From: Stutzerimonas stutzeri
GTDB lineage: Bacteria; Pseudomonadota; Gammaproteobacteria; Pseudomonadales; Pseudomonadaceae
Length of the DNA stretch: 64,000 bases
NCBI RefSeq assembly: GCF_024448955.1
Contig: NZ_JAMOIH010000004.1
Location: 62,001-126,000, forward strand
Reading direction: 5' to 3'
Position 1 is the stretch's first letter, and the number at the start of each line of letters is the position of its first letter. The position numbers were made by a program, and so were the translations under genes. The notes below the pieces were generated by a model that saw only the letters and a program-made list of their open reading frames with translations, made no database searches and was not told the DNA's origin. Shown here one piece after another: positions 49,623 to 60,243 of the stretch.

Positions 49623-50237
49623 ATGAACGCCCAACCCCTGCGTGTCGGCATTGGCGGCCCAGTCGGCTCCGGCAAGACCGCGCTGACCCTCGCCCTGTGC
49701 CTGGCCCTGCGCGAGCGCTACAACCTGGCCGTGGTCACCAACGACATCTACACCCAAGAAGACGCCCAGTTCCTGGTACGCAACGAGGCCCTGGCGCCCG
49801 AACGCATCATCGGTGTGGAAACCGGCGGCTGCCCGCACACGGCGATCCGTGAGGACGCCTCGATCAACCTTGAGGCCGTCGACCAGCTCAACCGGCGCTT
49901 TCCGGGGCTGGATCTGATTCTCGTCGAATCCGGCGGCGACAACCTGTCGGCCACCTTCAGTCCCGAACTGTCGGACCTGACCATCTATGTGATCGACGTC
50001 TCGGCCGGCGACAAGCTGCCGCGCAAGGGCGGGCCGGGCATCTGCAAATCCGACCTGCTGGTGATCAACAAGATCGACCTGGCGCCAATGGTCGGTGCCT
50101 CGCTGGAAGTCATGGACCGCGACACCCGCAAGATGCGCGGCGACAAGCCCTTCGTCTTCAGCAACCAGAAGGTCGGCCAGGGTCTCGACGAGATCATCGC
50201 CTTCATCGAACGACAGGGAATGCTCAACGCCGCCTGA
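49623..50237 (+). CDS. ureG: Urease accessory GTPase UreG
   Basis: The product has 204 residues from the ATG at 49623. The P-loop is G12-P-V-G-S-G-K18-T19, the nickel-binding C70-P-H72 motif is intact, and the N-K-I-D guanine-specificity motif is present. UreG hydrolyses GTP to insert nickel into urease. A frame extends upstream into ureF but lacks family support. Confidence 0.98.
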   Translation: MNAQPLRVGIGGPVGSGKTALTLALCLALRERYNLAVVTNDIYTQEDAQFLVRNEALAPERIIGVETGGCPHTAIREDASINLEAVDQLNRRFPGLDLILVESGGDNLSATFSPELSDLTIYVIDVSAGDKLPRKGGPGICKSDLLVINKIDLAPMVGASLEVMDRDTRKMRGDKPFVFSNQKVGQGLDEIIAFIERQGMLNAA

Positions 50238-50251
50238 GCGAAACCATTCCC

Positions 50252-50290
50252 GTAGGAGCGAGGGGACGCCAAATTCTTGTTCGCGAGATG
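50252..50290. repeat. Decayed REP element after ureG
   Basis: It begins GTAGGAGCGAGGGGACGCC and ends near TCGCGAG. The GGGGACGCC insertion is shared with the inverted REP at 54512-54548, so both derive from one REP subtype. It lies in the ureG-ureJ spacer. Confidence 0.55.
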
Positions 50291-50419
50291 CTCGAAGTCC
50301 GTTCGAAGTGCTTCGCCTGCAAGGGCTCGGCGTTCCCGCGCGCCTACAACAGCAAACCGCAACCGACCTTCACGAATCGCCTTCGACGCTTCGCCATACC
50401 AAAACCCAAGGAACACCAC

Positions 50420-50995
50420 ATGAACCTGCACCGAAAATTCCTCTTCGCTTCCGCCCTGCTGCTCAGCCCGGCACTGGCCTTTGCCCATCCCGGCCATGAC
50501 CACGCTGGCGTGATGTCCGGCATCGCTCACCCGATCCTGGGTCTCGATCACCTGCTGGCCATGCTGGCCGTCGGCCTGTGGGCTTCGCAGCAACAGGGCA
50601 AGGCGCGTCTGGCGCTGCCACTGACCTTCGTCGCCACCATGCTCGTCGGCGGCCTGTTCGGCTTCGCCGGCATTGAGCTGCCGCTCATGGAAACCGGCAT
50701 CGCCGGCTCAGTCCTGGCGCTCGGCCTGCTGGTGGCGCTGGCGGTGCGTCCGCCGCTGCCGCTGGCGGCCGGTCTGACCGCACTGTTCGCGCTCAGCCAC
50801 GGCATGGCCCACGGCCTGGAACTGCCGGAGCTGGCGAGCCCATGGGGTTATGCGGCCGGGTTCATCGTCGCCACGGCGGCCCTGCATGCTGCCGGTTACG
50901 CCGTCGCACGCAGCCTGCCGCAAGCCGCCGCGCCGCTGGTGCGTATCGCCGGCGCCGCCTCGGCACTGGCCGGCGCCTGGCTGCTGGCCGGCTGA
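50420..50995 (+). CDS. ureJ: HupE/UreJ family protein, probable nickel permease
   Basis: The product has 191 residues from the ATG at 50420 (AAGGAA ribosome site). A signal peptide ends at A-F-A, exposing the mature H-P-G-H-D-H N-terminus, a likely metal ligand. Five or six membrane helices follow, with the family motifs G-L-D-H-L-L-A-M and H-G-M-A-H-G. HupE/UreJ proteins import nickel for hydrogenases or urease. No hydrogenase gene is nearby, so nickel for urease is the best reading. Confidence 0.9.
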   Translation: MNLHRKFLFASALLLSPALAFAHPGHDHAGVMSGIAHPILGLDHLLAMLAVGLWASQQQGKARLALPLTFVATMLVGGLFGFAGIELPLMETGIAGSVLALGLLVALAVRPPLPLAAGLTALFALSHGMAHGLELPELASPWGYAAGFIVATAALHAAGYAVARSLPQAAAPLVRIAGAASALAGAWLLAG

Positions 50996-51019
50996 GTAAG
51001 GGCAAAACCAACCTCCTTC

Positions 51020-51034
51020 GCACCACGAGCGTGC
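51020..51034. promoter_or_regulatory. NtrC-like binding site upstream of urtA
   Basis: GCAC-N7-GTGC (GCACCACGAGCGTGC) fits the NtrC dyad except for the inner G. It is about 120-135 bases upstream of the sigma-54 element. A second symmetric site, GCGC-N7-GCGC, lies at 51091-51105, nearer the promoter, and is a weaker match. The pair resembles a tandem enhancer. Confidence 0.6.
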
Positions 51035-51152
51035 AGAGCACCGCTCCATCGCATCTTTACCGCCCCGTTTTCGAACCACCCGGGCGCGCCGCGCTTGTAC
51101 GGCGCATGGTCGAAAACGGCGGCAAGCCCTGTTCTAGAAGGCTCCTGAAGAA

Positions 51153-51168
51153 TTGGCACGGATGCTGC
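51153..51168 (+). promoter_or_regulatory. Sigma-54 promoter of urtA
   Basis: TTGGCACGGATGCTGC carries GG (51155-51156) and GC (51167-51168) with the required 10-base spacing; TTGGCACG is a perfect -24 box. Transcription would begin near 51180, giving a leader of about 54 bases with an AAGGAG ribosome site before urtA. Confidence 0.88.
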
Positions 51169-51233
51169 GATAGCGCTCACGTCCCCAAGGACCCACCCAA
51201 AGTTGCGCATGGACAGCCAAGGAGCCGCCCACC

Positions 51234-52502
51234 ATGAAACGCCGTCCTCTACTGAAGTCCACCCTTGCCGCCAGTGCCCTGATGCTCAGCGGCCTGTTCC
51301 CCTTCACCCTGCAGGCCGCCGAGACCATCAAGGTCGGCATCCTGCATTCGCTGTCCGGCACCATGGCCATTTCGGAGACGTCGCTGAAAGACATGGCGCT
51401 GATGACCATCGACGAGATCAACGCCAAGGGCGGCGTGCTCGGCAAGCAACTCGAGCCGGTGGTGGTCGACCCCGCATCCAACTGGCCCCTGTTCGCCGAG
51501 AAAGGCCGTCAGCTGCTGACCCAGGACAAGGTCGCGGTTACCTTCGGTTGCTGGACCTCGGTGTCGCGCAAATCGGTGCTGCCGGTCTACGAAGAACTCG
51601 ACGGCCTGCTGTTCTACCCCGTGCAGTACGAAGGCGAGGAGTTGTCGCCCAACGTCTTCTACACCGGCGCCGCGCCAAACCAGCAAGCGATCCCGGCGGT
51701 GGAATACCTGATGAGCGAGGACGGCGGCAGCGCCGAACGCTTCTTCCTGCTGGGCACCGACTACGTCTACCCGCGCACCACCAACAAGATCCTGCGCGCC
51801 TTCCTGATCAGCAAGGGCGTGCCGGAATCGAGCATCGAAGAGGTCTACACCCCCTTCGGTCACAGCGATTACCAGACCATCGTCGCCAACATCAAGAAGT
51901 TCTCCGCCGGCGGCAAGACCGCCGTGGTCTCGACCATCAACGGCGACTCCAACGTGCCGTTCTACAAGGAACTGGCCAACCAGGGCCTGGAGGCGACCGA
52001 CGTGCCAGTGGTGGCCTTCTCGGTCGGCGAGGAAGAACTGCGCGGCATCGACACCAAGCCGCTGGTCGGTCACCTGGCCGCCTGGAACTACTTCCAGTCG
52101 GTGGAAAATCCGGTCAACGAACAGTTCGTCAGCCAGTGGAAGACCTACGCCAAAGCCAAGGGCCTGCCGGGCGCCGACAAGGCGGTAACCAACGACCCGA
52201 TGGAAGCCACCTACGTCGGCATCCACATGTGGGCGCAGGCGGTTGAGAAAGCCGGCACCACCGAGGTCGGTAAGGTACGCGATGCCCTTGCTGGCCAGAC
52301 CTTCGAAGCGCCGAGCGGCTACACCCTGACCATGGACGAGAAGAACCACCACCTGCACAAGCCGGTGATGATCGGCGAAGTTCAGGACGACGGGCAGTTC
52401 TCAGTGGTTTGGGAAACCGAAAGCCCGGTCCGTGCACAGCCATGGAGCCCGCATATCCCTGGCAACGACGCGAAGCCGGATTACGCGGTGAAGTCGAACT
52501 GA
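51234..52502 (+). CDS. urtA: Urea ABC transporter substrate-binding protein UrtA
   Basis: The product has 422 residues. The signal peptide (about 28 residues, ending Q-A-A-E) begins M-K-R-R-P-L-L-K-S, similar to a twin-arginine signal. The mature protein has the periplasmic type 1 fold and characteristic segments such as F-G-C-W-T-S-V-S-R-K-S-V-L-P and P-V-Q-Y-E-G-E. It captures urea in the periplasm for UrtBCDE. The strong sigma-54 promoter upstream links it to nitrogen limitation. Confidence 0.97.
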   Translation: MKRRPLLKSTLAASALMLSGLFPFTLQAAETIKVGILHSLSGTMAISETSLKDMALMTIDEINAKGGVLGKQLEPVVVDPASNWPLFAEKGRQLLTQDKVAVTFGCWTSVSRKSVLPVYEELDGLLFYPVQYEGEELSPNVFYTGAAPNQQAIPAVEYLMSEDGGSAERFFLLGTDYVYPRTTNKILRAFLISKGVPESSIEEVYTPFGHSDYQTIVANIKKFSAGGKTAVVSTINGDSNVPFYKELANQGLEATDVPVVAFSVGEEELRGIDTKPLVGHLAAWNYFQSVENPVNEQFVSQWKTYAKAKGLPGADKAVTNDPMEATYVGIHMWAQAVEKAGTTEVGKVRDALAGQTFEAPSGYTLTMDEKNHHLHKPVMIGEVQDDGQFSVVWETESPVRAQPWSPHIPGNDAKPDYAVKSN

Positions 52503-52521
52503 CTTCGTCTCTGTAGCCATC

Positions 52522-52718
52522 GTAGGTGGGTCGAGCGGCGTTCCGCTTCAGCCCACCGTTACCTGACGACGCATTGAAGCAAGACGTTTTCGCCCGGTCA
52601 TTGGTGGGCTAAAGCCCACCCTACAGGTGCTGAGGATGCCGCCGCGCCTTCGTTCGGCTTTATGTAGGGTGGCTTCAGCCCACCGAAGGAGGCCGTGGTG
52701 GGCTGAAGCCCACCCTAC
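52522..52718. repeat. Cluster of four GTAGGGTGG-family palindromes
   Basis: The four copies are at 52522-52557, 52603-52624 (inverted, ends CCACCCTAC), 52664-52684 (starts GTAGGGTGG) and 52697-52718 (inverted). Each is a GGTGGGCT.AAGCCCACC-type stem with a GTAGG foot. They fill the urtA-urtB spacer, where strong mRNA hairpins could lower expression of the permease genes compared with the binding protein. Confidence 0.88.
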
Positions 52719-52769
52719 GGAAGCCTCCCGAACCTCGGCGACTTTGCCGATTTTCCAGAGGTAACTGCC

Positions 52770-54329
52770 TTGTACCGAATTTTCCTCCTGCTCCTGCTTG
52801 CCCTGCCCTTGACGGCTCAGGCCGGAGACGCAGCCGACTACGCCAGCGCCAGCCCGGCGCAGCAGGCGAAACTGTTGGAACGCTGGGCCGCCGCGCCCGT
52901 CCCCGAGCGGCTGCCGCTGATCGAAGCGCTGCGCGCCAGCCGTGTAGCCATCGACCAGAACAAGACGCCCTTCATCGAAGAAAACGGCAGCTACCACGCC
53001 CTCGAAGGCGACGCCGAACCCGTCGGTACGCCAAAAAAGCTGCGTCTGAACAACCGCCTGCGCGGCCTGCTGAATACCGCGCTGGCCAGCCACCAACTGT
53101 TCGCCGACGATCCGGCGCAGCGGCTCAACGCCGCCAAGCGCCTGCAACGCAGCGGCAAACCGAAACAGCTCGAACTGCTCCAGCAGCGCCTCGAAGCCGA
53201 AGACGACCCGGCCGTGAGCGAAGCCCTGACCCTAGCATTGGCCAACCTGCAGCTGAATGCTGCAGATCCAGCCGTGCGCCTGGCTGCCGTGCGTCTGCTG
53301 GGAGAAACCGGTGCGCCGCTGGCCCGGGTACGCCTGGAGAACTTGCTGGCCGACGAAGCGGAAACCGACGCGGATGTACGCAAGGCCGCCGAGACCAGCC
53401 TGGTCCAGGTCAAACGCAAGCTGCTGATCGGCGAACTGCTCGGCCAGGCCTTTAGCGGTTTGTCGCTAGGCTCGATCCTGTTGCTCGCCGCGCTTGGCCT
53501 GGCGATTACCTTCGGCCTGCTTGGCGTGATCAACATGGCCCACGGCGAGATGCTGATGCTCGGCGCCTACACCACCTACATGGTGCAGGTGCTGATGGCC
53601 CGGCTCGCCCCCGAGGCGCTGGCGTTTTACCCGCTGGTGGCGCTGCCGGTGGCCTTCTTCGTCACCGCAGCCATCGGCATGGCGCTGGAACGCACGGTGA
53701 TCCGCCATCTGTATGGCCGCCCGCTGGAAACCCTGCTGGCGACCTGGGGCATCAGCCTGATCCTGATCCAGCTGGTGCGCGTGCTGTTCGGCGCGCAGAA
53801 CGTGGAGGTCGCCAACCCCAGCTGGCTATCCGGCGGGCTGCAAGTACTGCCGAACCTGGTGCTGCCCTACAACCGTATGGTGATCATCGGCTTCGCACTG
53901 TTCGTGGTGCTCTTGACCTGGCTGCTGCTGAACAAGACCCGCCTGGGCCTGAACGTGCGTGCTGTGACCCAGAACCGCAACATGGCCGCCTGCTGCGGCG
54001 TGCCGACTGGGCGCATCGACATGATGGCTTTCGGGCTCGGTTCGGGGATTGCCGGGTTGGGTGGCGTGGCGCTGAGTCAGATCGGCAACGTTGGCCCTGA
54101 CCTGGGCCAGGGCTACATCATCGATTCGTTCCTGGTGGTGGTGCTCGGTGGCGTCGGCCAGCTGGCCGGCAGCATCTTCGCCGCCTTCGGGCTGGGCATC
54201 GCCAACAAGATCCTCGAACCGCAGATCGGCGCCGTGCTGGGCAAGATCCTGATCCTTGCGTTGATCATTCTGTTTATCCAGAAGCGTCCGCAGGGTCTCT
54301 TCGCGCTGAAAGGGAGGGTGATCGATTGA
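52770..54329 (+). CDS. urtB: Urea ABC transporter permease UrtB
   Basis: The product has 519 residues from a TTG at 52770 preceded by AGAGGTAAC; no better ATG opens the signal peptide that follows (residues 1-18, ending A-Q-A-G). A periplasmic helical extension rich in A-L-L repeats covers about 20-215. The LivH-like permease domain with about eight helices fills the rest. The long extension is usual for gammaproteobacterial UrtB. It forms the inner-membrane channel with UrtC. Confidence 0.95.
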   Translation: MYRIFLLLLLALPLTAQAGDAADYASASPAQQAKLLERWAAAPVPERLPLIEALRASRVAIDQNKTPFIEENGSYHALEGDAEPVGTPKKLRLNNRLRGLLNTALASHQLFADDPAQRLNAAKRLQRSGKPKQLELLQQRLEAEDDPAVSEALTLALANLQLNAADPAVRLAAVRLLGETGAPLARVRLENLLADEAETDADVRKAAETSLVQVKRKLLIGELLGQAFSGLSLGSILLLAALGLAITFGLLGVINMAHGEMLMLGAYTTYMVQVLMARLAPEALAFYPLVALPVAFFVTAAIGMALERTVIRHLYGRPLETLLATWGISLILIQLVRVLFGAQNVEVANPSWLSGGLQVLPNLVLPYNRMVIIGFALFVVLLTWLLLNKTRLGLNVRAVTQNRNMAACCGVPTGRIDMMAFGLGSGIAGLGGVALSQIGNVGPDLGQGYIIDSFLVVVLGGVGQLAGSIFAAFGLGIANKILEPQIGAVLGKILILALIILFIQKRPQGLFALKGRVID

Positions 54330-54362
54330 TTTACTCATCGACTCGTCACCGCACCGTTCCTT

Positions 54363-54548
54363 GTAGGAGCGAGCTTGCTCGCGAATTGGCGCCCGAGCAG
54401 CACAACAGGGCGAACGACATCCACCGATACGGTATCGCTCCCCAGATTTTTTTGCGCAACGCACTCCCCCTTGCTCCCGAATCGATTCACGCACAGATGC
54501 CAAACCCCTTTTCGCGAGCAAGGACTAGGCGTCCCCCATCGCTCCTAC
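54363..54548. repeat. Pair of inverted REP elements (BIME) between urtB and urtC
   Basis: A classical REP (54363-54384, GTAGGAGCGAGCTTGC...) faces an inverted longer variant at 54512-54548 whose minus-strand sequence begins GTAGGAGCGATGGGGGACGC. The two face each other across about 127 bases, the classic REP doublet arrangement. Confidence 0.88.
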
Positions 54549-54582
54549 AGGAGGGTCTGACCCGCCCAGGAGAAGACCAGTC

Positions 54583-55658
54583 ATGAATCAGCCTCTCGTC
54601 ATCACAGCCGCGCAGAAAGCCGGCCCAACACTCACCGCCGTCGCCCTCAGCGTGGTGCTCGTCATTCTTCTGGCCATGCCGCTGCTGCACCTGCTCCCGG
54701 CGGACAATGCCTTCCACGTCTCGGCCTACACCCTGACGCTGGTCGGCAAGATTCTCTGCTACGCCATCGTCGCCCTGGCGCTGGATTTGGTCTGGGGTTA
54801 CGCGGGACTGTTGTCCCTCGGCCACGGACTGTTCTTCGCGCTTGGCGGTTACGCCATGGGCATGTACCTGATGCGAGAAAGCGCTGGCGACGGCCTGCCC
54901 GCGTTCATGAACTTCCTCGCCTGGACCGAGTTGCCCTGGTATTGGTACGGCACCTCGAGCTTTCTCTGGGCGATGTGCCTGGTGGTGCTGGTGCCAGGTT
55001 TGCTGGCGTTCGTCTTCGGCTTTTTTGCCTTCCGCTCGCGGATCAAAGGCGTGTACTTCTCGATCATGACCCAGGCGCTGACCTTCGCCGGCATGCTGCT
55101 GTTCTTCCGCAACGAAACCGGCTTCGGCGGCAACAACGGTTTCACCGGTTTTACTCGCATCCTCGGCTTTGACATCACAGCGCCGGCAACCCGTGCGGCG
55201 TTGTTCCTCGCAACCGTGTTGCTGCTGACCGGCAGCCTGCTGCTGGGTTGGCAACTCGCTCGCAGCAAGTTCGGCCGAGTGCTGACCGCGCTACGCGACG
55301 CGGAGAACCGCCTGATGTTCTGCGGCTACGATCCACGCGGCTACAAGCTGTTCATCTGGACGTTATCGGCGGTGCTCTGTGGTCTGGCCGGGGCGCTCTA
55401 CGTGCCGCAGGTCGGCATCATCAACCCCAGCGAAATGGCGCCGACGCAATCCATCGAGGCCGCCGTCTGGGTTGCCCTCGGCGGTCGCGGCACGCTGATC
55501 GGGCCCTTGCTCGGCGCCGGCATCGTCAACGGCATGAAGAGCTGGTTCACCGTCGCCTTCCCCGAGTACTGGCTGTTCGCACTCGGCGCGCTATTCATCG
55601 TCGTCACCCTGTATCTGCCGAAAGGCGTCATCGGATTGCTGCGCCGGAGGGGCGAACA

Positions 55659-55662
<4 letters not shown>
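54583..55662 (+). CDS. urtC: Urea ABC transporter permease UrtC
   Basis: The product has 359 residues, a LivM-type permease with about nine helices. Typical segments are V-W-G-Y-A-G-L-L-S-L-G-H-G-L-F-F-A-L-G-G-Y and the G-Y-D-P-R-G-Y-K cytoplasmic loop. It pairs with UrtB. The urtD ATG overlaps its stop (ATGA), so the pair is coupled. Confidence 0.96.
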
Positions 55663-56513
<851 letters not shown>

Positions 56514-56519
56514 CCCGGT

Positions 56520-56580
56520 TCGCGAGCAAGCTCGCTCCTACAGATAGAGCACGTCCATGTAGGCGCGAGCTTGCTCGCGA
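56520..56580. repeat. Back-to-back REP pair between urtD and urtE
   Basis: An inverted REP (56520-56541, ending CTCGCTCCTAC) is followed 17 bases later by a direct copy (56559-56580, starting GTAGGCGCGAGCTTGC). The pair lies in the 104-base spacer between the two ATPase genes. Confidence 0.9.
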
Positions 56581-56617
56581 TCACGGCCGCTAAATTTCAC
56601 AAATCGAGTGTCCGAAT

Positions 56618-57316
56618 ATGCTCCAAGTCCAGCAACTGCATCAGTACTACGGCGGCAGTCACATCCTCCGCGGCCTCTCATTCGAGGCGAAAGTCGGCGA
56701 AGTCACCTGCCTGCTCGGCCGCAACGGCGTCGGCAAGACCACCCTGCTCAAATGCCTGATGGGCCTGATTCCGGCCAAGGAAGGCGCGGTGAACTGGGAA
56801 GGCAAGCCGATCACCGGCTTCAAGCCGCACCAACGCGTGCAGTCCGGCATCGCCTATGTGCCGCAGGGGCGGGAAATCTTCGGGCGGCTGACGGTCGAGG
56901 AAAATCTGCTGATGGGCCTGTCGCGTTTCAGCGCCAAGGAGGCCAAGGAGGTGCCGGAATTCATCTATGAGCTGTTTCCGGTGCTCAAGGAAATGAAGCA
57001 TCGCCCCGGCGGAGACCTGTCTGGCGGCCAGCAGCAACAGCTGGCCATCGGCCGCGCACTGGCGAGCAAGCCGCGCCTGTTGATTCTCGACGAGCCCACC
57101 GAAGGCATCCAACCCTCGGTGATCAAGGAGATCGGCGTGGTGATCAAGAAACTAGCCGCCCGCGGTGACATGGCGATTCTGCTGGTCGAGCAGTTCTACG
57201 ACTTCGCCGCCGAACTGGCCGACCAGTATCTGGTGATGAGCCGTGGCGAGGTGATTCAGCAGGGCCTTGGTGAAAACATGGAAGCCGAAGGGGTGCGCGG
57301 GCTGGTAGCGATCTGA
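56618..57316 (+). CDS. urtE: Urea ABC transporter ATP-binding protein UrtE
   Basis: The product has 232 residues, a LivF-type ATPase. Walker A is G34-R-N-G-V-G-K40-T, the signature is D-L-S-G-G-Q-Q-Q-Q-L-A-I, and Walker B is L-I-L-D-E-P-T-E-G-I-Q-P-S. It completes the UrtABCDE importer. It is the last urea gene; the Lhr helicase gene follows on the same strand after 261 bases. Confidence 0.97.
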   Translation: MLQVQQLHQYYGGSHILRGLSFEAKVGEVTCLLGRNGVGKTTLLKCLMGLIPAKEGAVNWEGKPITGFKPHQRVQSGIAYVPQGREIFGRLTVEENLLMGLSRFSAKEAKEVPEFIYELFPVLKEMKHRPGGDLSGGQQQQLAIGRALASKPRLLILDEPTEGIQPSVIKEIGVVIKKLAARGDMAILLVEQFYDFAAELADQYLVMSRGEVIQQGLGENMEAEGVRGLVAI

Positions 57317-57577
57317 AGGGTGTGTACCGATTGGCTCTGCCGAAACAGGCGGGTACGGACGAACCCCTTGTCGCTACGCTTTAACGATACAGCTCGCAAG
57401 ATAGATGAGCTCGCGCGCTGTCAGAGCAGGTGTGCTTTCGAAAAGGACCGGAGCAGCGAACTCGCATATGAATGCGACGCTGTGCTGGCCCTAGCGACCG
57501 TGACCCGATCCGGTCGCCGGCCTAATCGAGAGCAACGATCGCGCCTACGGGCACCGTTTCACCAGACGGTATGGCAC

Positions 57578-60211
57578 ATGAGCGAGGCTCCCCCAGCGCA
57601 AACCGGCAATCTCGCCGAGACCTGGTTCGCCAGCCGTGGCTGGCAACCCTTTCCGTTCCAACAGGACGTCTGGCAGGCCGTGCAAAGCGGTGAATCCGGC
57701 CTGCTTCACGCCACCACCGGTTCGGGCAAAACCTACGCCGTCTGGCTCGGCGCGCTCGATCGTTTCGCTTTTGCAGGAGCGGGCTTGCCCGCGAAAGAGT
57801 CACAAGCACCGGTCAAGCCATCAGACAAACCCGCCCCGCTCACCGTCCTCTGGATCACGCCCATGCGCGCGCTGGCAGCCGATACCGCCCGCGCATTGCA
57901 GGCACCGCTCGACGAACTGGGCATCAACTGGAGCATCGGCCTGCGCACCGGCGATACAGGCAGTGCCGAGCGTGCGCGCCAGAGTCGTCGCTTGCCCAGT
58001 GCGCTGGTCACCACGCCGGAAAGCCTGACACTGCTGCTGACCCGCGCCGACGCGCGGCAGGCTTTCGCCCACCTGCGCATGGTGATTGTGGATGAATGGC
58101 ATGAACTGCTGGGCAACAAGCGCGGCATCCAGCTGCAATTGGCGTTGGCCCGGCTCCGCAGCTGGATGCCGGAGCTGATCGTCTGGGGCCTCTCGGCCAC
58201 GCTGGGTAATCAGCCGCATGCGCTGGAGGTGCTGCTGCATCCGGGAAAGGGTCGGCTGGTGCAAGGCCGGATCGACAAGCAGCTGCGCGTCGACACGTTG
58301 CTCCCGCCGAGCATCGAACGCTTTCCCTGGGCCGGCCATCTTGGCCTGCGCATGCTGCCGCAGGTGGTCGAGGAGATCGAATCGGCCGCCACTTCACTGG
58401 TGTTCACCAACACCCGTTCGCAGTCGGAACTCTGGTACCAAGCGATTCTCGAAGCGCGGCCGGACTGGGCCGGGTTGATCGCGCTGCACCACGGTTCGCT
58501 GGCACGCGAGGTGCGCGACTGGGTCGAGCTGGGCCTTAAGCAAGGTGCGCTGAAAGCCGTAGTCTGCACGTCGAGCCTGGATCTGGGCGTCGATTTCCTG
58601 CCGGTCGAGCGCGTGCTGCAAATCGGTTCCCCAAAAGGGGTAGCGCGTTTGATGCAGCGTGCCGGTCGTTCCGGCCACGCGCCGGGTCGTACCTCCAGGG
58701 TCACACTGGTGCCGACGCACAGCGTGGAAGTGGTCGAAGCCGCTGCTGCCCAGGTCGCCATCGCCGAACGCCGCATCGAGGCCCGCAGCGCGCCGCATCG
58801 CCCTCTCGATGTGCTGGTACAGCACTTGGTCAGCATGGCGTTGGGCGGCGGCTTCCGGCCGCACGAGTTGCTCGCCGAGGTGCGCCAGGCCTGGTCGTAC
58901 CGAGAGCTGGACGACGACCAGTGGCAATGGGCGCTGGCGTTCGTCCGCCACGGTGGGCATTCGCTGACGGCCTATCCGGATTATCAACGCGTCGAGCCGG
59001 ACGAAACCGGTCTATGGAAAGTACCGAGCAAACGCGTGGCCCTGCGCCATCGCATGAGCATTGGCACCATCGTCAGCGATGCCAGCCTGACCGTGAAGTT
59101 CTGGGCCAAGGGTGGCAGCGGTCGCTCGCTGGGCACCATCGAGGAAGGCTTCATTGCCCGCTTGCGACCGGGTGACAACTTTCTTTTCGGCGGGCGCCTG
59201 CTGGAGCTGGTGCGGGTCGAGAACATGACCGTTTACGTCAGCCGCGCCACGGGCAAGAAAGCTGCGGTGCCGCGCTGGAATGGCGGACGCATGCCGTTGT
59301 CCAGTGAACTCGCCGGTGCGGTGGTCGAGCAGCTGGGCGCCGCCTCGCGTGGCCAGTTCGCCAGCCCGGAGATGCGCCTGGTCGAGCCCTTGCTGCGCGT
59401 CCAGCTGGATTGGTCGGCACTGCCTACCGAAACCACGCTGCTGGCCGAGGTGATGAAGTCCCGTGAAGGCTGGCACCTGTTTCTCTATCCCTTCGCGGGC
59501 CGCCACGTGCACCTCGGGCTCGCCAGCCTGCTGGCCTGGCGCATGGGCCAACGACAGCCACTGACCTTTTCCATCGCCGTCAACGACTACGGCTTCGAGC
59601 TGCTCTCGGCCACTGACGTGGACTGGCTGCACTGGCTGACGCCGGCCTTGTTCACCCAACAGAATCTGCTGCATGACGTGCTTGCCAGCCTCAATGCCGG
59701 CGAACTGGCGCGCCGACGTTTTCGCGAGATAGCCCGTATCGCCGGGCTGGTGTTTTCCGGTTATCCCGGCGCACAAAAAAGCGCCCGCCAGTTGCAGGCT
59801 TCCAGCGGGCTGTTTTTCGATGTGTTCCGCCAGTACGACCCGGCCAACCTGCTGCTGACCCAGGCCGAGGAAGAAGTGCTGCGACAGGAGCTGGAAGTCG
59901 AACGGCTGGAGCAGACGCTGACGCGGCTTCAACAGCGCAGGCTGGATGTGCACCCGGTAAAACGCACCACGCCGCTGGCCTTTCCGCTGATGGTCGAGCG
60001 TTTTCGGGAAAGCATGAGTTCAGAAAAGCTGGCCGACCGCATCCGACGCATGGTCGCCGAGCTGGACAAGGCTGCGGGGCCAGGCGGCTATCAGCCGGAA
60101 GCGAACACCAGTATTGCGGTGGAGCGTGAAACCAGCCCAAAGCGCAAACCGCGCGCAACCAAAGACGGCACACCAAGGCCGAAGAAAGCGAAGCGTGGCG
60201 GGCTGAACTAA
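57578..60211 (+). CDS. Lhr-Core ligase-associated DEXH-box helicase
   Basis: The product has 877 residues from the ATG at 57578 (M-S-E-A-P-P). The frame is open from 57320 but the extra 86 residues look non-coding. Walker A is A45-T-T-G-S-G-K51-T52 and the DExH box is D172-E-W-H175. Helicase-C, winged-helix and Lhr-Core domains follow, then a basic tail. Lhr-Core is a 3'-5' DNA/RNA-DNA translocase. Residues about 64-83, between motif I and Ia, are an in-frame insertion derived from a REP element. Its normal partners, exonuclease and ligase, are 15-18 kb upstream. Confidence 0.93.
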   Translation: MSEAPPAQTGNLAETWFASRGWQPFPFQQDVWQAVQSGESGLLHATTGSGKTYAVWLGALDRFAFAGAGLPAKESQAPVKPSDKPAPLTVLWITPMRALAADTARALQAPLDELGINWSIGLRTGDTGSAERARQSRRLPSALVTTPESLTLLLTRADARQAFAHLRMVIVDEWHELLGNKRGIQLQLALARLRSWMPELIVWGLSATLGNQPHALEVLLHPGKGRLVQGRIDKQLRVDTLLPPSIERFPWAGHLGLRMLPQVVEEIESAATSLVFTNTRSQSELWYQAILEARPDWAGLIALHHGSLAREVRDWVELGLKQGALKAVVCTSSLDLGVDFLPVERVLQIGSPKGVARLMQRAGRSGHAPGRTSRVTLVPTHSVEVVEAAAAQVAIAERRIEARSAPHRPLDVLVQHLVSMALGGGFRPHELLAEVRQAWSYRELDDDQWQWALAFVRHGGHSLTAYPDYQRVEPDETGLWKVPSKRVALRHRMSIGTIVSDASLTVKFWAKGGSGRSLGTIEEGFIARLRPGDNFLFGGRLLELVRVENMTVYVSRATGKKAAVPRWNGGRMPLSSELAGAVVEQLGAASRGQFASPEMRLVEPLLRVQLDWSALPTETTLLAEVMKSREGWHLFLYPFAGRHVHLGLASLLAWRMGQRQPLTFSIAVNDYGFELLSATDVDWLHWLTPALFTQQNLLHDVLASLNAGELARRRFREIARIAGLVFSGYPGAQKSARQLQASSGLFFDVFRQYDPANLLLTQAEEEVLRQELEVERLEQTLTRLQQRRLDVHPVKRTTPLAFPLMVERFRESMSSEKLADRIRRMVAELDKAAGPGGYQPEANTSIAVERETSPKRKPRATKDGTPRPKKAKRGGLN
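57773..57794 (+). repeat. REP element translated inside the lhr reading frame
   Basis: The sequence GCAGGAGCGGGCTTGCCC followed by GCGA is a standard Pseudomonas REP with the first T of GTAG changed to C. It encodes A66-G-A-G-L-P-A-K73 in frame, without disrupting the gene. Confidence 0.88.
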
Positions 60212-60243
60212 AGAAACGGATTTGGCGATGGAGCTGCGGCTAT

